64,000 nucleotides of DNA from contig NZ_CP121472.1 in NCBI RefSeq assembly GCF_036208045.1, forward strand, positions 4,971,531 to 5,035,530, in the 5' to 3' direction. Source of the stretch: Thiorhodovibrio winogradskyi. GTDB lineage: Bacteria; Pseudomonadota; Gammaproteobacteria; Chromatiales; Chromatiaceae. Below the pieces are notes generated by a model, which ran no database searches, was not told the DNA's origin, and worked only from the letters and a program-made list of their open reading frames with translations. Position numbers and translations under genes: made by a program. How positions within the stretch are numbered: position 1 is the stretch's first letter; every line of letters starts with the position of its first letter. Below, piece after piece: positions 16,614-27,000 of this stretch.

Positions 16614-16805
16614 TCATTTCAGCTTAATCTGCGGATACAAATACTTGAGCTTCACGCGCGCTTTTTCGTTGGTGAACTGCCAGTCGACGCCGATTTGCGC
16701 CTTGTTGCGTTGCTCGGCCCAAGCGGCGGTTTCGCGGCGAAGGGTTTCGATATCATTGATGCGGCGGTCCAGGCGCTGTTTGGTCATCACACTGAGACGA
16801 CGCAA
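16614..16805 (-). pseudogene. IS630-family transposase, C-terminal fragment
   Basis: The last ~60 codons of an IS630-type transposase remain. LDRRINDIETLRRETAAW followed by DWQFTNEKARVKLKYLYPQI is the characteristic end of this DDE_3 transposase family (LDRRI...VAAWE...VDWRFTTxDARIKLKxLYP). The catalytic residues and N-terminus are gone. Its stop lies three bases from a TA dinucleotide that ends the left long direct repeat, consistent with the true end of the original element. Confidence 0.85.
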
Positions 16806-16845
16806 GGCCAGGAAGATCGGTCAAAAGATCTGGTAAGGAGCCTTT

Positions 16846-17730
16846 TTACCCTTGAGATTCCTTGCGCAAAGCAGCGATGGTCGCAGAATCCAGACCGGTT
16901 TTTTGCGCAATGGTGTCATCATCGAGCAGGTCGAGCAGCCCGCGCGCCATACTGAGAACAGCCTCCTTTCTGCCTTCTTCCCGACCTTCTTTTCTGCCAT
17001 CCTCCCGCGCCGTGTCAAAAGAGTTTTTGAGATCACGATAGTATTTCAAACTATCCTCGTAGCTTTGCAACTCCTCGCGGCTAAAATTGGCAATTCTGGC
17101 GACCTCAAAGAAGCGCTCGAACACCCGCTCGCGCAGCGCATCCGGGACGTGATCGAGCCGATCCAGATGCTTAATGGCATAGAGCCATTTGTCCACATGG
17201 GTTTCGAGCTGATCCAGGCCTTTGTTGAACTTGGGCATCTCCAGATAGATAAAGGTCAGCTTCTCGTAGAACACCTCATTGGTATCAATATCCTGTAGCT
17301 TGATGTCGTAGCGGTATTTGTCGTTGTCCTGTTTATCCTCATCAAAAACAAAATCCAGAATGCCAATGGTATAGACCGCATTGAGGCGAAAATCCCAATC
17401 GCCGCGTTTGGCTTGCTGCTGAATGGGAAAAGTCGAATAGAAAACACTGCGATCCTTAAAGAAATTCTGCTTCGCTTTTTGCAGCTCAACAATAAACTTC
17501 TCGCCACGCTCGTTTTCGCAGTACAGATCAAAGATCGCCTTGCGATCCACCGGCGTTCGGCCCAGTTGCTCGTCTTTCAGGTAGGTGAGATCGACAATTT
17601 CGCCCTGCTCATCGTGGAGCAAGGCGTTTAGAAAATCGCGCAACAAATCCTTATGCGGTTCTTCGCCAAACAACCGCTTAAAGCCATAGTCAGTGAAAAA
17701 ATTGACATAATGATCAGTCAAATAGGTCAT
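16846..17730 (-). CDS. Rpn-family recombination-promoting nuclease/putative transposase
   Basis: This 294-residue protein of the PD-(D/E)XK superfamily belongs to the RpnA-E/PDDEXK_2 group. It begins DHYVNFFTDYGFKRLFG. The nuclease core shows Asp68 in AIFDLYC and the E-x-Q pair of FIVELQ (82-84), and the C-terminal tail has the usual charged GRKEGREEGRKE linker and a small helical ending. E. coli Rpn proteins are DNA endonucleases that raise recombination. ATG 17730 is chosen because AGGAG lies 9 bases before it and the fold starts here; codons up to 17823 are upstream extension. The gene looks intact. It sits between the two long direct repeats, next to transposase and adhesin relics, so it probably came with mobile DNA. 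Confidence 0.9.
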   Translation of the reverse strand: MTYLTDHYVNFFTDYGFKRLFGEEPHKDLLRDFLNALLHDEQGEIVDLTYLKDEQLGRTPVDRKAIFDLYCENERGEKFIVELQKAKQNFFKDRSVFYSTFPIQQQAKRGDWDFRLNAVYTIGILDFVFDEDKQDNDKYRYDIKLQDIDTNEVFYEKLTFIYLEMPKFNKGLDQLETHVDKWLYAIKHLDRLDHVPDALRERVFERFFEVARIANFSREELQSYEDSLKYYRDLKNSFDTAREDGRKEGREEGRKEAVLSMARGLLDLLDDDTIAQKTGLDSATIAALRKESQG

Positions 17731-17820
17731 GGGTGCGGACTCCTGATGAATCATCGCCGCCGTGATCATTCCGCGCGCCAGACCGAAAGCACGAGCGGGC
17801 CACCGTGGCGGTATAGTGGA

Positions 17821-18260
17821 CATTTGACTGCCGTGACCCCCACTGCGGCGGGTAGTGTAGTGTGCGCCCCCTCCGAAGTGCCCGATGGCGAATCAACCAC
17901 CTGCACGGCTACGCCAAATGAAGGGTACTATTTTTTGGGGTGAGAGAACGCAGCGGCGGGATGTAACGCTGCATGTTACATCCCAAGGGTTGATGGTGAC
18001 ACAGTTTTTACCGCGATATTCCAGACCGTTGACCACTCGTCCACGGTTCAAGGGACCCGACCATCGGTCTTGCTACGCTCGGCTACGAGCAAGCATCCGT
18101 GGCGTTTTCTGAATCGGTAGATGACGGCGGATTACCCATTACAGGCTATACCCCCATCAGCGCGCCGGGAGACATTGAGGGCCATTGTGTTCAATCGCGG
18201 TGTACCGCCAGCGGATTGACCAACGAACCAACCTATAGGTTCACCGCCATTGCCACGAAT
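17821..18260 (+). pseudogene. Relic of a fibronectin-type-III/bacterial-repeat secreted protein
   Basis: Three pieces in shifting frames belong together. From 17821, HLTAVTPTAAGSVVCAPSEV with STTCTATPNEGYYF matches the Cys-containing repeats of IPTL-CTERM-type secreted proteins. From about 17950, GCNAACYIPRVDGDTVFTAIF continues it in another frame. From about 18100, DDGGLPITGYTPISAPG through CTASGLTNEPTYRFTAIATN is a fibronectin type III unit of the kind repeated in such proteins (SGLTNGTxYTFTVTATN). Stops and frameshifts separate the pieces, and both ends are missing. This is a dead fragment of a cell-surface protein trapped between the Rpn gene and the right direct repeat. Confidence 0.7.
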
Positions 18261-18286
18261 ACCCTTCGGCGACAGCGAAGCGTCGG

Positions 18287-18479
18287 AGCTTTGTCGCCGC
18301 CGCGCGCATCGAGCGGCCATTGTGAGAATTTGTGAGTGTTTGTGAGTGGCGCGTCTGGCCATTCGCGCCGATATTCATCAATCAGGTAAAAAAGTTTCGC
18401 GACGATTTCGCCAATTCGAGCAGGGCATGACCAACCAAAAATTGGCACTTGGCCGCTTGTTTTTCCATTCCGGCTAGTA
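18287..18479. repeat. Long direct repeat, right copy, adjoining tolC
   Basis: This is the 193-bp copy of 16429-16611, including the last codons of the response regulator out of context. It ends at GGCTAGTA, 18 bases before the tolC-type start, and very probably contains the promoter region of the secretion operon. Confidence 0.93.
18317..18346 (+). promoter_or_regulatory. TTGTGAG decamer repeats, three units, upstream of the secretion operon
   Basis: ATTGTGAGAA, TTTGTGAGTG and TTTGTGAGTG stand in perfect 10-base register about 150 bases before the tolC-type gene. The left copy has only two units. Three helically phased direct repeats ahead of an operon, next to an OmpR-type regulator gene, make a plausible operator. 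No clear -35/-10 pair was found between here and 18498. Confidence 0.4.
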
Positions 18480-18497
18480 ACATCAGGCCCATCGGCG

Positions 18498-20123
18498 ATG
18501 CAAGTGCATTCCCCAAAATCACACCCCGAGACCCGCGCATGGCGCGGCGCCTTGATGCGCCCGCGCGATGTCGCTTGGACTTGGCTGTTTTCCGCTTTGC
18601 CGCGCGGTCTTGTCGCCGCCCTTGTCGCCACAAATGCGCTTGCCGCCGGTGCTGACATCGCGGCGGAAAACAGGCTGCCCATCCTACCGTTGAGCGAACA
18701 GGAGTACGTCACTCTGGCACTGGCGGAGAATGACAGCATCCGCCAAAGACAAATGGATCGCCTGATCAGCGAGCAGGGGCGCATCACCGCCGAAGCCATC
18801 TTCGAGCCCGCGTTGCAGATGGACATCGCGCGCAGCTACGGTTTTGAGGAAAACACCACCGAAAGCGCGGTGCAACGCTTCTACGAAACCGAATACGAAT
18901 ACCGGGATCTGGATTATTCCGTCGGTGTCAAGGGCATGCTGCCCACGGGCGGCGACTATCGTCTCTACTACCAGATGGAAGACCTGGCCAACAGCCTGCA
19001 AAGCGACGCCGTTTATGGCAACGAAAACGTCGCCGAGGCGGCCCTTGAGGTCACCCAGCCCCTGTTTAAAAACGCCGGTCTCAAGGTCAACCGCGCCGGC
19101 ATTGACATCGCCTATCAAGAACAAGGCATCACCGCGGATCGTCTGCAAAAAACCCGCATGACGGTCGCCTATCAGGCTCACCTCGCCTACGCGACCATGC
19201 AGTTCGCCCTTGCGCGTCTGAAGCTAGACGAACAGATGCTTGAGCACGAGCGTGGGCGTGGCGAGCAAATCGCCAAATTATTCGACGAAGGCCGCGTCAG
19301 CGCCGCCCAGGTGGATCTCTCCCGCTCGGTCCTGCGCCGCCGCGCGGCCCAGGTGAGTGCCGCCCGGCGTCAACTGCGGCGCACCGCCTCCGAGGCCAGG
19401 CGCTTGCTCATTGGCGCCGAACAGCGCCAACTCACCGGCGTGCTGCCGAGCGAAACCCAGCTTGCCTTGATCCCCATGGTGAGCCCGAATTTCTCCCGGC
19501 TGGAACAACTCATCAACGACCGGCCCGAATTCAAGGAGGCCAAAAAAGTCCTGACCCAAGAGGATCTGCGTCTGGAAGTCGCCCGCAACCAGACGCTGCC
19601 GGACATCAACCTGCGCTTCATCCTTGGCAAAACCGGCCTGGGCGATGACGTCCGCTCGGCCCATAACAAGCTTGATGGGCCGCATGAGTTCTGGGAAGTC
19701 GGCCTCCAGGTCAATGTTCCACTCGGAGGGAAATCGGCCAAAAGCCAACTCGCCGCCGCGCGCATCAAAAAACAACAAGCACTCGACACTCTCAGAAGCC
19801 TGGCGCTGCTGATTCACGACGAAATTCTCGTCGCTCACGAGGAACTGCAACAAACCACCAGCGAGGCCAAGGAGTACCAGCAGTCCGTTACCGCCCTCGA
19901 ACGGGTGACGCGGGAGAACCAAACGCGCGTCGAACAAGGGCAAATGAACCAGCTCGACCTCATCAGCGGCCAGCTCGACCTGCTCGACGCGCGAAAAATG
20001 CTGGTGGAAAAAATCTACGAACAGCGCCGCGCCGCGCTCACCCTGGCCCTGGCCGAGGGCGGCATTCTGGAGTGGTTTGATCGTTACGCCGCCTCGGCGT
20101 CGTCTCAAGCCAGTGCGCGCTAG
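18498..20123 (+). CDS. TolC-family outer-membrane channel
   Basis: This 541-residue outer-membrane efflux protein heads the secretion cluster. After a hydrophobic export signal (ending about NALAA), two OEP halves follow, each with long helices (for example TRMTVAYQAHLAYATMQFAL and QQTTSEAKEYQQSVTALERV) and beta segments that line the pore, such as the DLDYSVGVKGMLPTGGDYRL region. NQLDLISGQLDLLDA near the end is the usual second-half helix. Trimers span the outer membrane and periplasm and take substrates from an adaptor. The signal would start more naturally at the ATG at 18555, so the start is uncertain by 19 codons. The HlyD-type adaptor follows 14 bases later. Confidence 0.92.
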   Translation: MQVHSPKSHPETRAWRGALMRPRDVAWTWLFSALPRGLVAALVATNALAAGADIAAENRLPILPLSEQEYVTLALAENDSIRQRQMDRLISEQGRITAEAIFEPALQMDIARSYGFEENTTESAVQRFYETEYEYRDLDYSVGVKGMLPTGGDYRLYYQMEDLANSLQSDAVYGNENVAEAALEVTQPLFKNAGLKVNRAGIDIAYQEQGITADRLQKTRMTVAYQAHLAYATMQFALARLKLDEQMLEHERGRGEQIAKLFDEGRVSAAQVDLSRSVLRRRAAQVSAARRQLRRTASEARRLLIGAEQRQLTGVLPSETQLALIPMVSPNFSRLEQLINDRPEFKEAKKVLTQEDLRLEVARNQTLPDINLRFILGKTGLGDDVRSAHNKLDGPHEFWEVGLQVNVPLGGKSAKSQLAAARIKKQQALDTLRSLALLIHDEILVAHEELQQTTSEAKEYQQSVTALERVTRENQTRVEQGQMNQLDLISGQLDLLDARKMLVEKIYEQRRAALTLALAEGGILEWFDRYAASASSQASAR

Positions 20124-20137
20124 CCGAGACCGCCCCC

Positions 20138-21004
20138 ATGCACCCACAACCAGCGCCAAGCCTGACAACAACCGCCCTGATGTGTGCCGCCATCGTCGTG
20201 CTCGGCGCACAGCCGTTGGCGGCGGACCCGCGGCCCGAGGGCATTTCCGGCTTCACCGAGGCGCAGCAGGATCTTCAGCTTGGGCTTTCGGAGTCCGGTC
20301 GCGTCGCGCTCATCAGCGCGCGCGAAGGCGACAGCGTCAAGGCGGGGGATCTCATTCTTAGCCTCGATATCGCGCTGATCCGCCTGGATCTGGAGCAACG
20401 CCGCCTCAAGCTGGAGTTTCTCGCCGACCTGCAGCTGGCCGAACGCCGCCTGGCAATGCTTAGCGACAAACTCCAGCGTGGGCGTCGCCTACGCCAAAGC
20501 GACAACGCCATCAGCCGCGATGAACTCGAGCAGATCATCCTGGAGCACGCCCAGGCCGAGGCCGACCTGGCCCGGCTGCGGGCGCAAAAAGAGCAGGAGC
20601 GCCTGGAATTGGCCCTGGCCGAAGAACACATCAACCGGCGCGAACTGCGCGCTGGTTTCGACGGCATCCTGGTGCGACTGGCCAAGGCCGAAGGGGAAAG
20701 CGTGCAGCCCCATGAACCACTGGCGCGGCTGGTGGATGCCAGCGCCGGGCGCTTTATTGGCAATGCCGAGTTCCGCCAGGTCGCGTTCCTGAAGCCGGGA
20801 CAGCGGGTGAGGCTGGACTTACTCCTCGACGGCGCGCACCAAACCCGCGAGGGGGTCGTCAGTTTTCTGTCCCCGGTGATGGATACCGCCAGTGGGCTGA
20901 TTGAAGTGAAGGCCGAGTTCGACAACCGGGAAAACCCGGTTCAGCTCGGAGGACCGGCAATCCTGTTGCCGGTGGTCTCGCTCGACAATGAGGTGGTGGA
21001 ATGA
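20138..21004 (+). CDS. HlyD/MFP-type periplasmic adaptor, soluble
   Basis: This 288-residue adaptor has an N-terminal signal peptide (residues about 8-29, ending PLAA), a split lipoyl domain (ALISAREGDSVKAGDLILSL and AGFDGILVRLAKAEGESV), a helical hairpin between the two (about 80-170) and a beta-barrel segment (about 200-285). It links an inner-membrane machine to the TolC-type channel coded just upstream. It has no remaining membrane anchor, unlike HlyD itself. The stop overlaps the start of the giant gene (ATGA at 21001-21004), which suggests that giant-protein translation is coupled to it. The barrel and C-terminal part are short compared with RND adaptors. Confidence 0.9.
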   Translation: MHPQPAPSLTTTALMCAAIVVLGAQPLAADPRPEGISGFTEAQQDLQLGLSESGRVALISAREGDSVKAGDLILSLDIALIRLDLEQRRLKLEFLADLQLAERRLAMLSDKLQRGRRLRQSDNAISRDELEQIILEHAQAEADLARLRAQKEQERLELALAEEHINRRELRAGFDGILVRLAKAEGESVQPHEPLARLVDASAGRFIGNAEFRQVAFLKPGQRVRLDLLLDGAHQTREGVVSFLSPVMDTASGLIEVKAEFDNRENPVQLGGPAILLPVVSLDNEVVE

Positions 21005-24000
21005 AACAACAGTCGCGGCAAATGATCGGCCAGTCATGGCGGCTGGAAAAGCTCGAGAAACGCATTCTGCTCTCCGCCAACCTGCCCATCGACGCCGGTC
21101 AACAAGAGGCGCCCGGGCCGGACGCGGGCGGCGAGACCGCCACGGCGGAAGTCATCCAGGTCAGCGATCAGGAGGTGACCAGCGTCAGCGACCTGCAATC
21201 CTACGAGGCCGTGCCCGCTGAGCCCCTGGTCGATCTTGCTGTCGACCTGGATCCCGTCGTCTCCGTGGATCTAGAGCCCAGTGTGTTCGCTGGCCCGGAG
21301 CCCGGCGCCGAGCAGGAGCAGGAGCAGGAGCAAGAACCCGATGTTGCCGAGCTGGAAGAATCCGGCGTTGCCGAGGAACCGCAACTCAATGCCTCCGAGA
21401 ACCTGGAGACCAGCGTCTCGAACGTTCTGGAACCGACTCTCATCTCGGTGGACCTGAACGCTGGCTTGGCACAGGATTTTGCCGAAACCTCTGCCGAAGA
21501 GCACGACCTTGGAGCAACCGACAATCTGCACCTGACCCCGGACAGTCCGCTGCTGGTTGAGGATGTGCTCATCATCGACGGTGATGAGGTGCTCAGCGGC
21601 ACGGGTACGGTTTTTGGCGATGTGGTCAACCAGAGTCTGGTCAGCCCGGGCAACTCGCCGGGTGAGCAGACCATAGAGGGCGATTTCACCCAGGAAGCCA
21701 CTGGCACTACTTGGATTGAGCTGGGCGGAACAACGCCCGGCACAGGCTATGACCAGCTGAATATCACCGGCTCCGCCACTCTGGCCGGCAGCCTGCACCT
21801 GGTCTCCTGGGATGGCTTTGCTCCTGAAGCTGGGCAGAGCTTTGATATTCTCACCTGGGGTAGCTACAGCGGCCAGTTCGACGAGATCACCGGCCTCTAC
21901 ATGGCCGATGGTGTCTATCTGGCGCCGACCTATAGCGCCACTGGCCTGACCCTCACCGCCGAGGCCGACACCCCTGCGACCACGGGTCCCAATCTCGAAA
22001 CGGCACTGCTCACCAGCCTGGCCGATGACATCCAGGCCCTTAATGACCAACTGGGCATCAGCGTCGATGAGGACCCCGACAGCCCCACCTTTGGTGAGCT
22101 GAGCTACGGTGGCCCCCTGGCCGAGATACTGCCCGGCCTGGGTACCAGCCTGGCCGATCTGCTCGACTACGGCGCTATCTTTGATCTCTACAGCCACATC
22201 CAGAGCTATGCCGATACCCCTGGCGAGCTGAATCTGGAGACGCTGGCTGATTACCTGAATCAAGAGTGGATCACGCCTCTGGGTGCAACCCCGTTGCGCC
22301 TGGAGGATACCGCCTCGGGCACCGCCCTGGTATTCGATCACAGCTTTGCCAGCAGCCAAAGCCTGACTCTGGATCTGGGCGAGCCCCTGCGTGACTTTGG
22401 CCTGAGCCTGGATGCCGATCTGGAAGTGACCGTCGAGGTGCTCAGCCATGTCGGCTTCAGCCTGAACCTCAGCGATGACCTGAGCCGCTTCGATTTCAAC
22501 CTGGATGATCTGTCCTTCTCCGTGCTGGCCGATGCCGAACTGCCGGTGCTCGACGCCAACTTCGGCCCCCTGGCGGTGAGCCTAGGCAAGGATGGGGCGG
22601 ACAAGGCCCATCTGAATCTGGAGTTGGCCGGCCGGATTGACCTCAGCAATGGCGCCTTTGCCCTGAATCCGACCGAGGACAGCGTGGCCCTCAATCTCCC
22701 GGTCTATGCCGAGCTGGCTGGCGTTGATCTGTCCGCCCTGGGTGCCCAGACGCCTAGCCTGCGGGTTGAAGGCAGTCCCCTGAGTTCAACCGCTGACTTC
22801 AGCTTCACCGCGAACCACTTTGATGCCCTGAGCGACTTCCCCGAGCTGTCCGTCGCCGATCTGATCCTGCTGTTCCCGACCCTGATCGATACCCTGGACA
22901 GCATCCGCGCCCAGGAGGAACTGGTCAGCGCCATTCCCTTTGCCGATGCCAGCCTGTCCACCCTGGTGGATCTGGGTACGGCCTTCAAGACCGCGATCTA
23001 CGACGAGATTGACTTCACAGGGGTCAAGACCCTGCAGGATTTCGTCACGGCGGTGAACAGCTCCGGCATCCTGGGCGCTTTTGAAATCAGCTACGATGAG
23101 CTCACCCAAAAATTCGTTCTGCCCCTTGCCTTCAGCCATGATCTGGCGGCGCTGACGGCGGACATCAACTTTGACCTGGCGGCCACCGACGGCCTGTCAT
23201 TGGACACCAGCGCCCAGGGCAACCTGAGCAGCGCCATCACCGGCAGCCTGGATCTGTTCTTCGACCTCGACGGCGCCACCGGCAGCGAAGGCCTGATGCT
23301 GGGCATCGAGGATCTCCAGTTCTCGGCCGATGTAGTTTTGAGCGCGATGGATCTGGAAGTGGCCGCCACCCTTGGCTTCATGGGGGCGCGACTGGGTGGC
23401 GTGGGTTCCGGCTCCAGTATCCAGGCCACCAATCGGGTGGAAGTAGCCTTGGGCGATGCGGGCAGCAGCTACAGCCTGGCCCAGCTGGCTTCGGGCGCGG
23501 CCCTGGCTGATCTCTCGTTTGATCTCAGCGGTGATGCTTCCGCCAGCCTCAAGAACCTGACCCTCGACCCCGGATTTGGCGCCGACCTGGCCCTGCCTGG
23601 AACGCCCGAGATCGCCATCCATGTGCAGGATGCCTTCAACAGCGGCAGCCTGGTGCGAGTGGATCAAGACCCAACCCTGGCCTTTGATCTGGAAGCCTTT
23701 ATCACTGCGGGAAGTGCAGCAGCCAACGACATCGTGCTCGTTTTGCCCGAGCTGGGCGATGATTTCAACTTCCAGGATCTGTCCTTCGACCAGATCCTCG
23801 ATAGCATCCAGATGGGCGTGGCCTTCCTGCAGGATTCCCTGGCCCAGCACGACTTCTATACAGCCGTCCTGCCCATCCTCAATTTCTCCCTGGCCGACAG
23901 CCTGAGCTTCATTGATGACTTCGCCGAGTCCTTGCAGCAGGCCAAGAACAACCCCACCGGCACTATCCAGGAGGCAGAAGGCATTTTCGAGCGCGCTCTG

Positions 24001-27000
24001 GGCCTGAGTGATGAGCAGTTCGCCCTGAGTTTTGCCGACAATGTGCTGCGGGTGGATCTGGAACTGGAACAGATTTTGTCCCAGATGGTCAACTTCAACC
24101 TGGATATGGCCGACATCGAGAAGCTGGCCGGCGCCGCCATCCCCGGTCTGTCCGACATCCCGCTGCTGAGCGATGCCCTGGGTGCCGGCGCGGCGGCCAA
24201 TATCCTGTTCGAGGCCCTGTTCGGCCTGCAGGTCAGCGCCGGGGTGGATATCAGCGATCTCCACAACCCCGAACTGTTCCTGTTCGATTACGACCTGGCG
24301 GAGCAAACCGGCACCGCCGCCACCCTGGGCCTGCGCGTGGCCGGCAGCGATCTGGGCATGGGCTTCAACATCGGCCCACTATCTCTGGGCGTGGAAGGCG
24401 GCACGGCGGTGATCGATGGCGATGGCGATATCAACACGATGGATTTCGCTACCCTGACCATCGCCTTGGACCAGATGAACTCCACCGAGGTCATCACCCT
24501 CGACATGCTCAAGGCAGCGATCCTGCCGGTCATCTCCAGTCTGCATGAAGCAGCCCAGGATGAAGCGGCAAGCGCCATTCATGGCGAGCTTGGCTGGTTC
24601 ATGCAAATGTTCTGGAGCGAAGAGGACATCAAGCAAAAGCTGGTTGGTTTGGAGGCCGAAGGTGGCCTTGGACTGGCCTTGGACGATCAGGTCGCCACCG
24701 CCCTGGCTGGTCTGCTGCAAAGCCTGCTGCCGCCGGACGATGGCCGCTACCACTTCGACGAAGACATCACCTTCAACATCAACCCCATGGTCGAAGGCGA
24801 TTTCTCCATCGACCTGCCGCTGTTCATGGATTTCCAGGGCATCACCCTGGATATCCCCGATATCAACATCGACCTGCTGCCCGATTTCGATTTCGGCGAC
24901 CTGGTGTTTGGCCTCAACCTGCCCGATTTCAGCAACCTCATCGACTTCCAGCTGCCGGATTTCCCCAGCCTGTTCACAGACATCGGCTTCAGCTTCAGCC
25001 TCGATCTGATGCTGCAAAACTTCTGGGCCATCATCGACGGCCTGGATTTCGCCCTGGGCTCGATCCAGGATCTCTTCTTCGATCTCATCGATATCGAGCT
25101 GCCTTTCATCGGCGATATCCTGCCTGACTTCATGGGCTTCTTCGCCGATCTGCGCCTGGACCTGCTGGGCGACCTGAGCCTGGAATTGGCCATGAACGGC
25201 GATGTGGTCTCCGTCATGCGCACGGTGTATCACGAAGCCTTCGGCGAATCCGGCCTGGGCATCTTGCAGGATTCCACCGGTGATGGCCTGATCAACATCG
25301 ACGATGTGCTGGTCAACTGGTACAAGAAAGACGGCGCCTGGATGGAGGCATGGACCGGCGGCAACACCCTGGCCGGCGCCGATGCCGTGCAGTTCGACAT
25401 GCTGCTGGGCGGCACGGTTCTGGGTGCGGGCATCGACATCCCGCTGGATATCGACCTGCCTGGCTTTGCTTTCAACATCGACGGCGGCCTCGGCCTGGCC
25501 ATCGACTGGGCCTTTGACTTCGGCATGGGCATCAGCGGCAGCGATGGTCTCTACCTGGTCACCCGCGCCGATGATGCGCCTGAGTTCGTGGTGGATGTGG
25601 ATTTCTACCTGGACGGCAATACTGATACCCGCGCCCTCGATCCCTTCGCCGCCGATGCCACCCTGGCCTTTTTCACCGCCCACCTCATCGACAAGGGCAC
25701 CGAGCACGGCGCCAGCGGCCTGTTTGGCCAGTTCAGCCTGGATATTGTCGGCGACGAACGAAACCGCCTGACCATGCTCAACATGGCCGCCAAGCCGGCC
25801 AGCCAGAACTTTGTCACCGACTTTGCCGTGGATGGCGAGTTCAACCTGGGCATGGAGCTGGAGGTGGAAGGCGTCTCGGTCCTGCCCAAACTGGTGGGCG
25901 ACCTGCTGATCGACTGGGATTACTCCCTCAGCGCCGGCCTGTCCGACCCGGCTATCCAGATCCAGAATCTGGGCCTGGATGTGGGCTCCCTGGTGGATGA
26001 CTTCCTGCTGCCCATCATCGAGAACATCGAAGGCACCCTCTCACCCCTGCGGCCGGTGGTGGATGCCCTCTACCAGGATGTGGGCCTGGGCGTGATCGGC
26101 ATCGACCATGTCATGGACCTGATCGACACCCTGATGCAGTTGCAGGGCAAGCCGGCGATCAACTGGGCCTTCATCGACGCCGCCAAGCAGATGTTCGATA
26201 TGTCCGACACCGTGCGCGCCTGGTCGGCCATGGGCGGCATCATTTATCTCGGCAACCTGCAAAACCTGGGTACCCTGGATGTGGGCGCCGTCAGCCTGCC
26301 GGATATCAGCCTGCCGTCGGATTTCAGCCTCCAGGTGGAGCAACTGGAGCAGAGCGCCTCCGGCAGCGCCGGCACCAGCAGCGTGGCCCGCTCCGGCTTC
26401 CGCGTGCTGGAATACATCACCGACATCTCCACCTGGATGAATGTGCTTACCGGACAGGACGCCACCCTGTTCACCTACGAGATGCCCCTGCTGACGGCGG
26501 CGGCCAGCTTCAATGTGCCTATCTTTGGTCTCAAGATCGGCCCGGCCCAGCTCGGCATCATGGCCACCGGCAGCGTCAGCCTGGCGGCGGATTTTGCCTT
26601 TGGCTACGACACCTACGGGATTCGTAAATCCATCGAAACCGGCGATCCGGTCTATGTGTTCGATGGCTTCTATGTCTCCGATGTGACCCTGCCGACCTTC
26701 CGTGATGGTTCCATCGTGCCCGGCACCGGCGGTCAGGAAAAGCCCGAACTCATGTTCGACCTCAATGTCGGCATTGAGGCCGGGCTCAACGCCGGCATCA
26801 TCAAGGCGGGCCTGGGCGGAGGTATCGAGTTTTTTGTTGACTTCGACCTGCAAGACATCGCCACCTCCAGCCTGACCAAGGATGCCAATGGCTACATCAC
26901 CGCGGTGAGCATGGAGACTGACGGCAAGATCCGCATGTCGGAAATTGTCACCATGTATGAGTATCAGGGTGGCGGCTTCGCCAACCTGTTCAACATCGAC

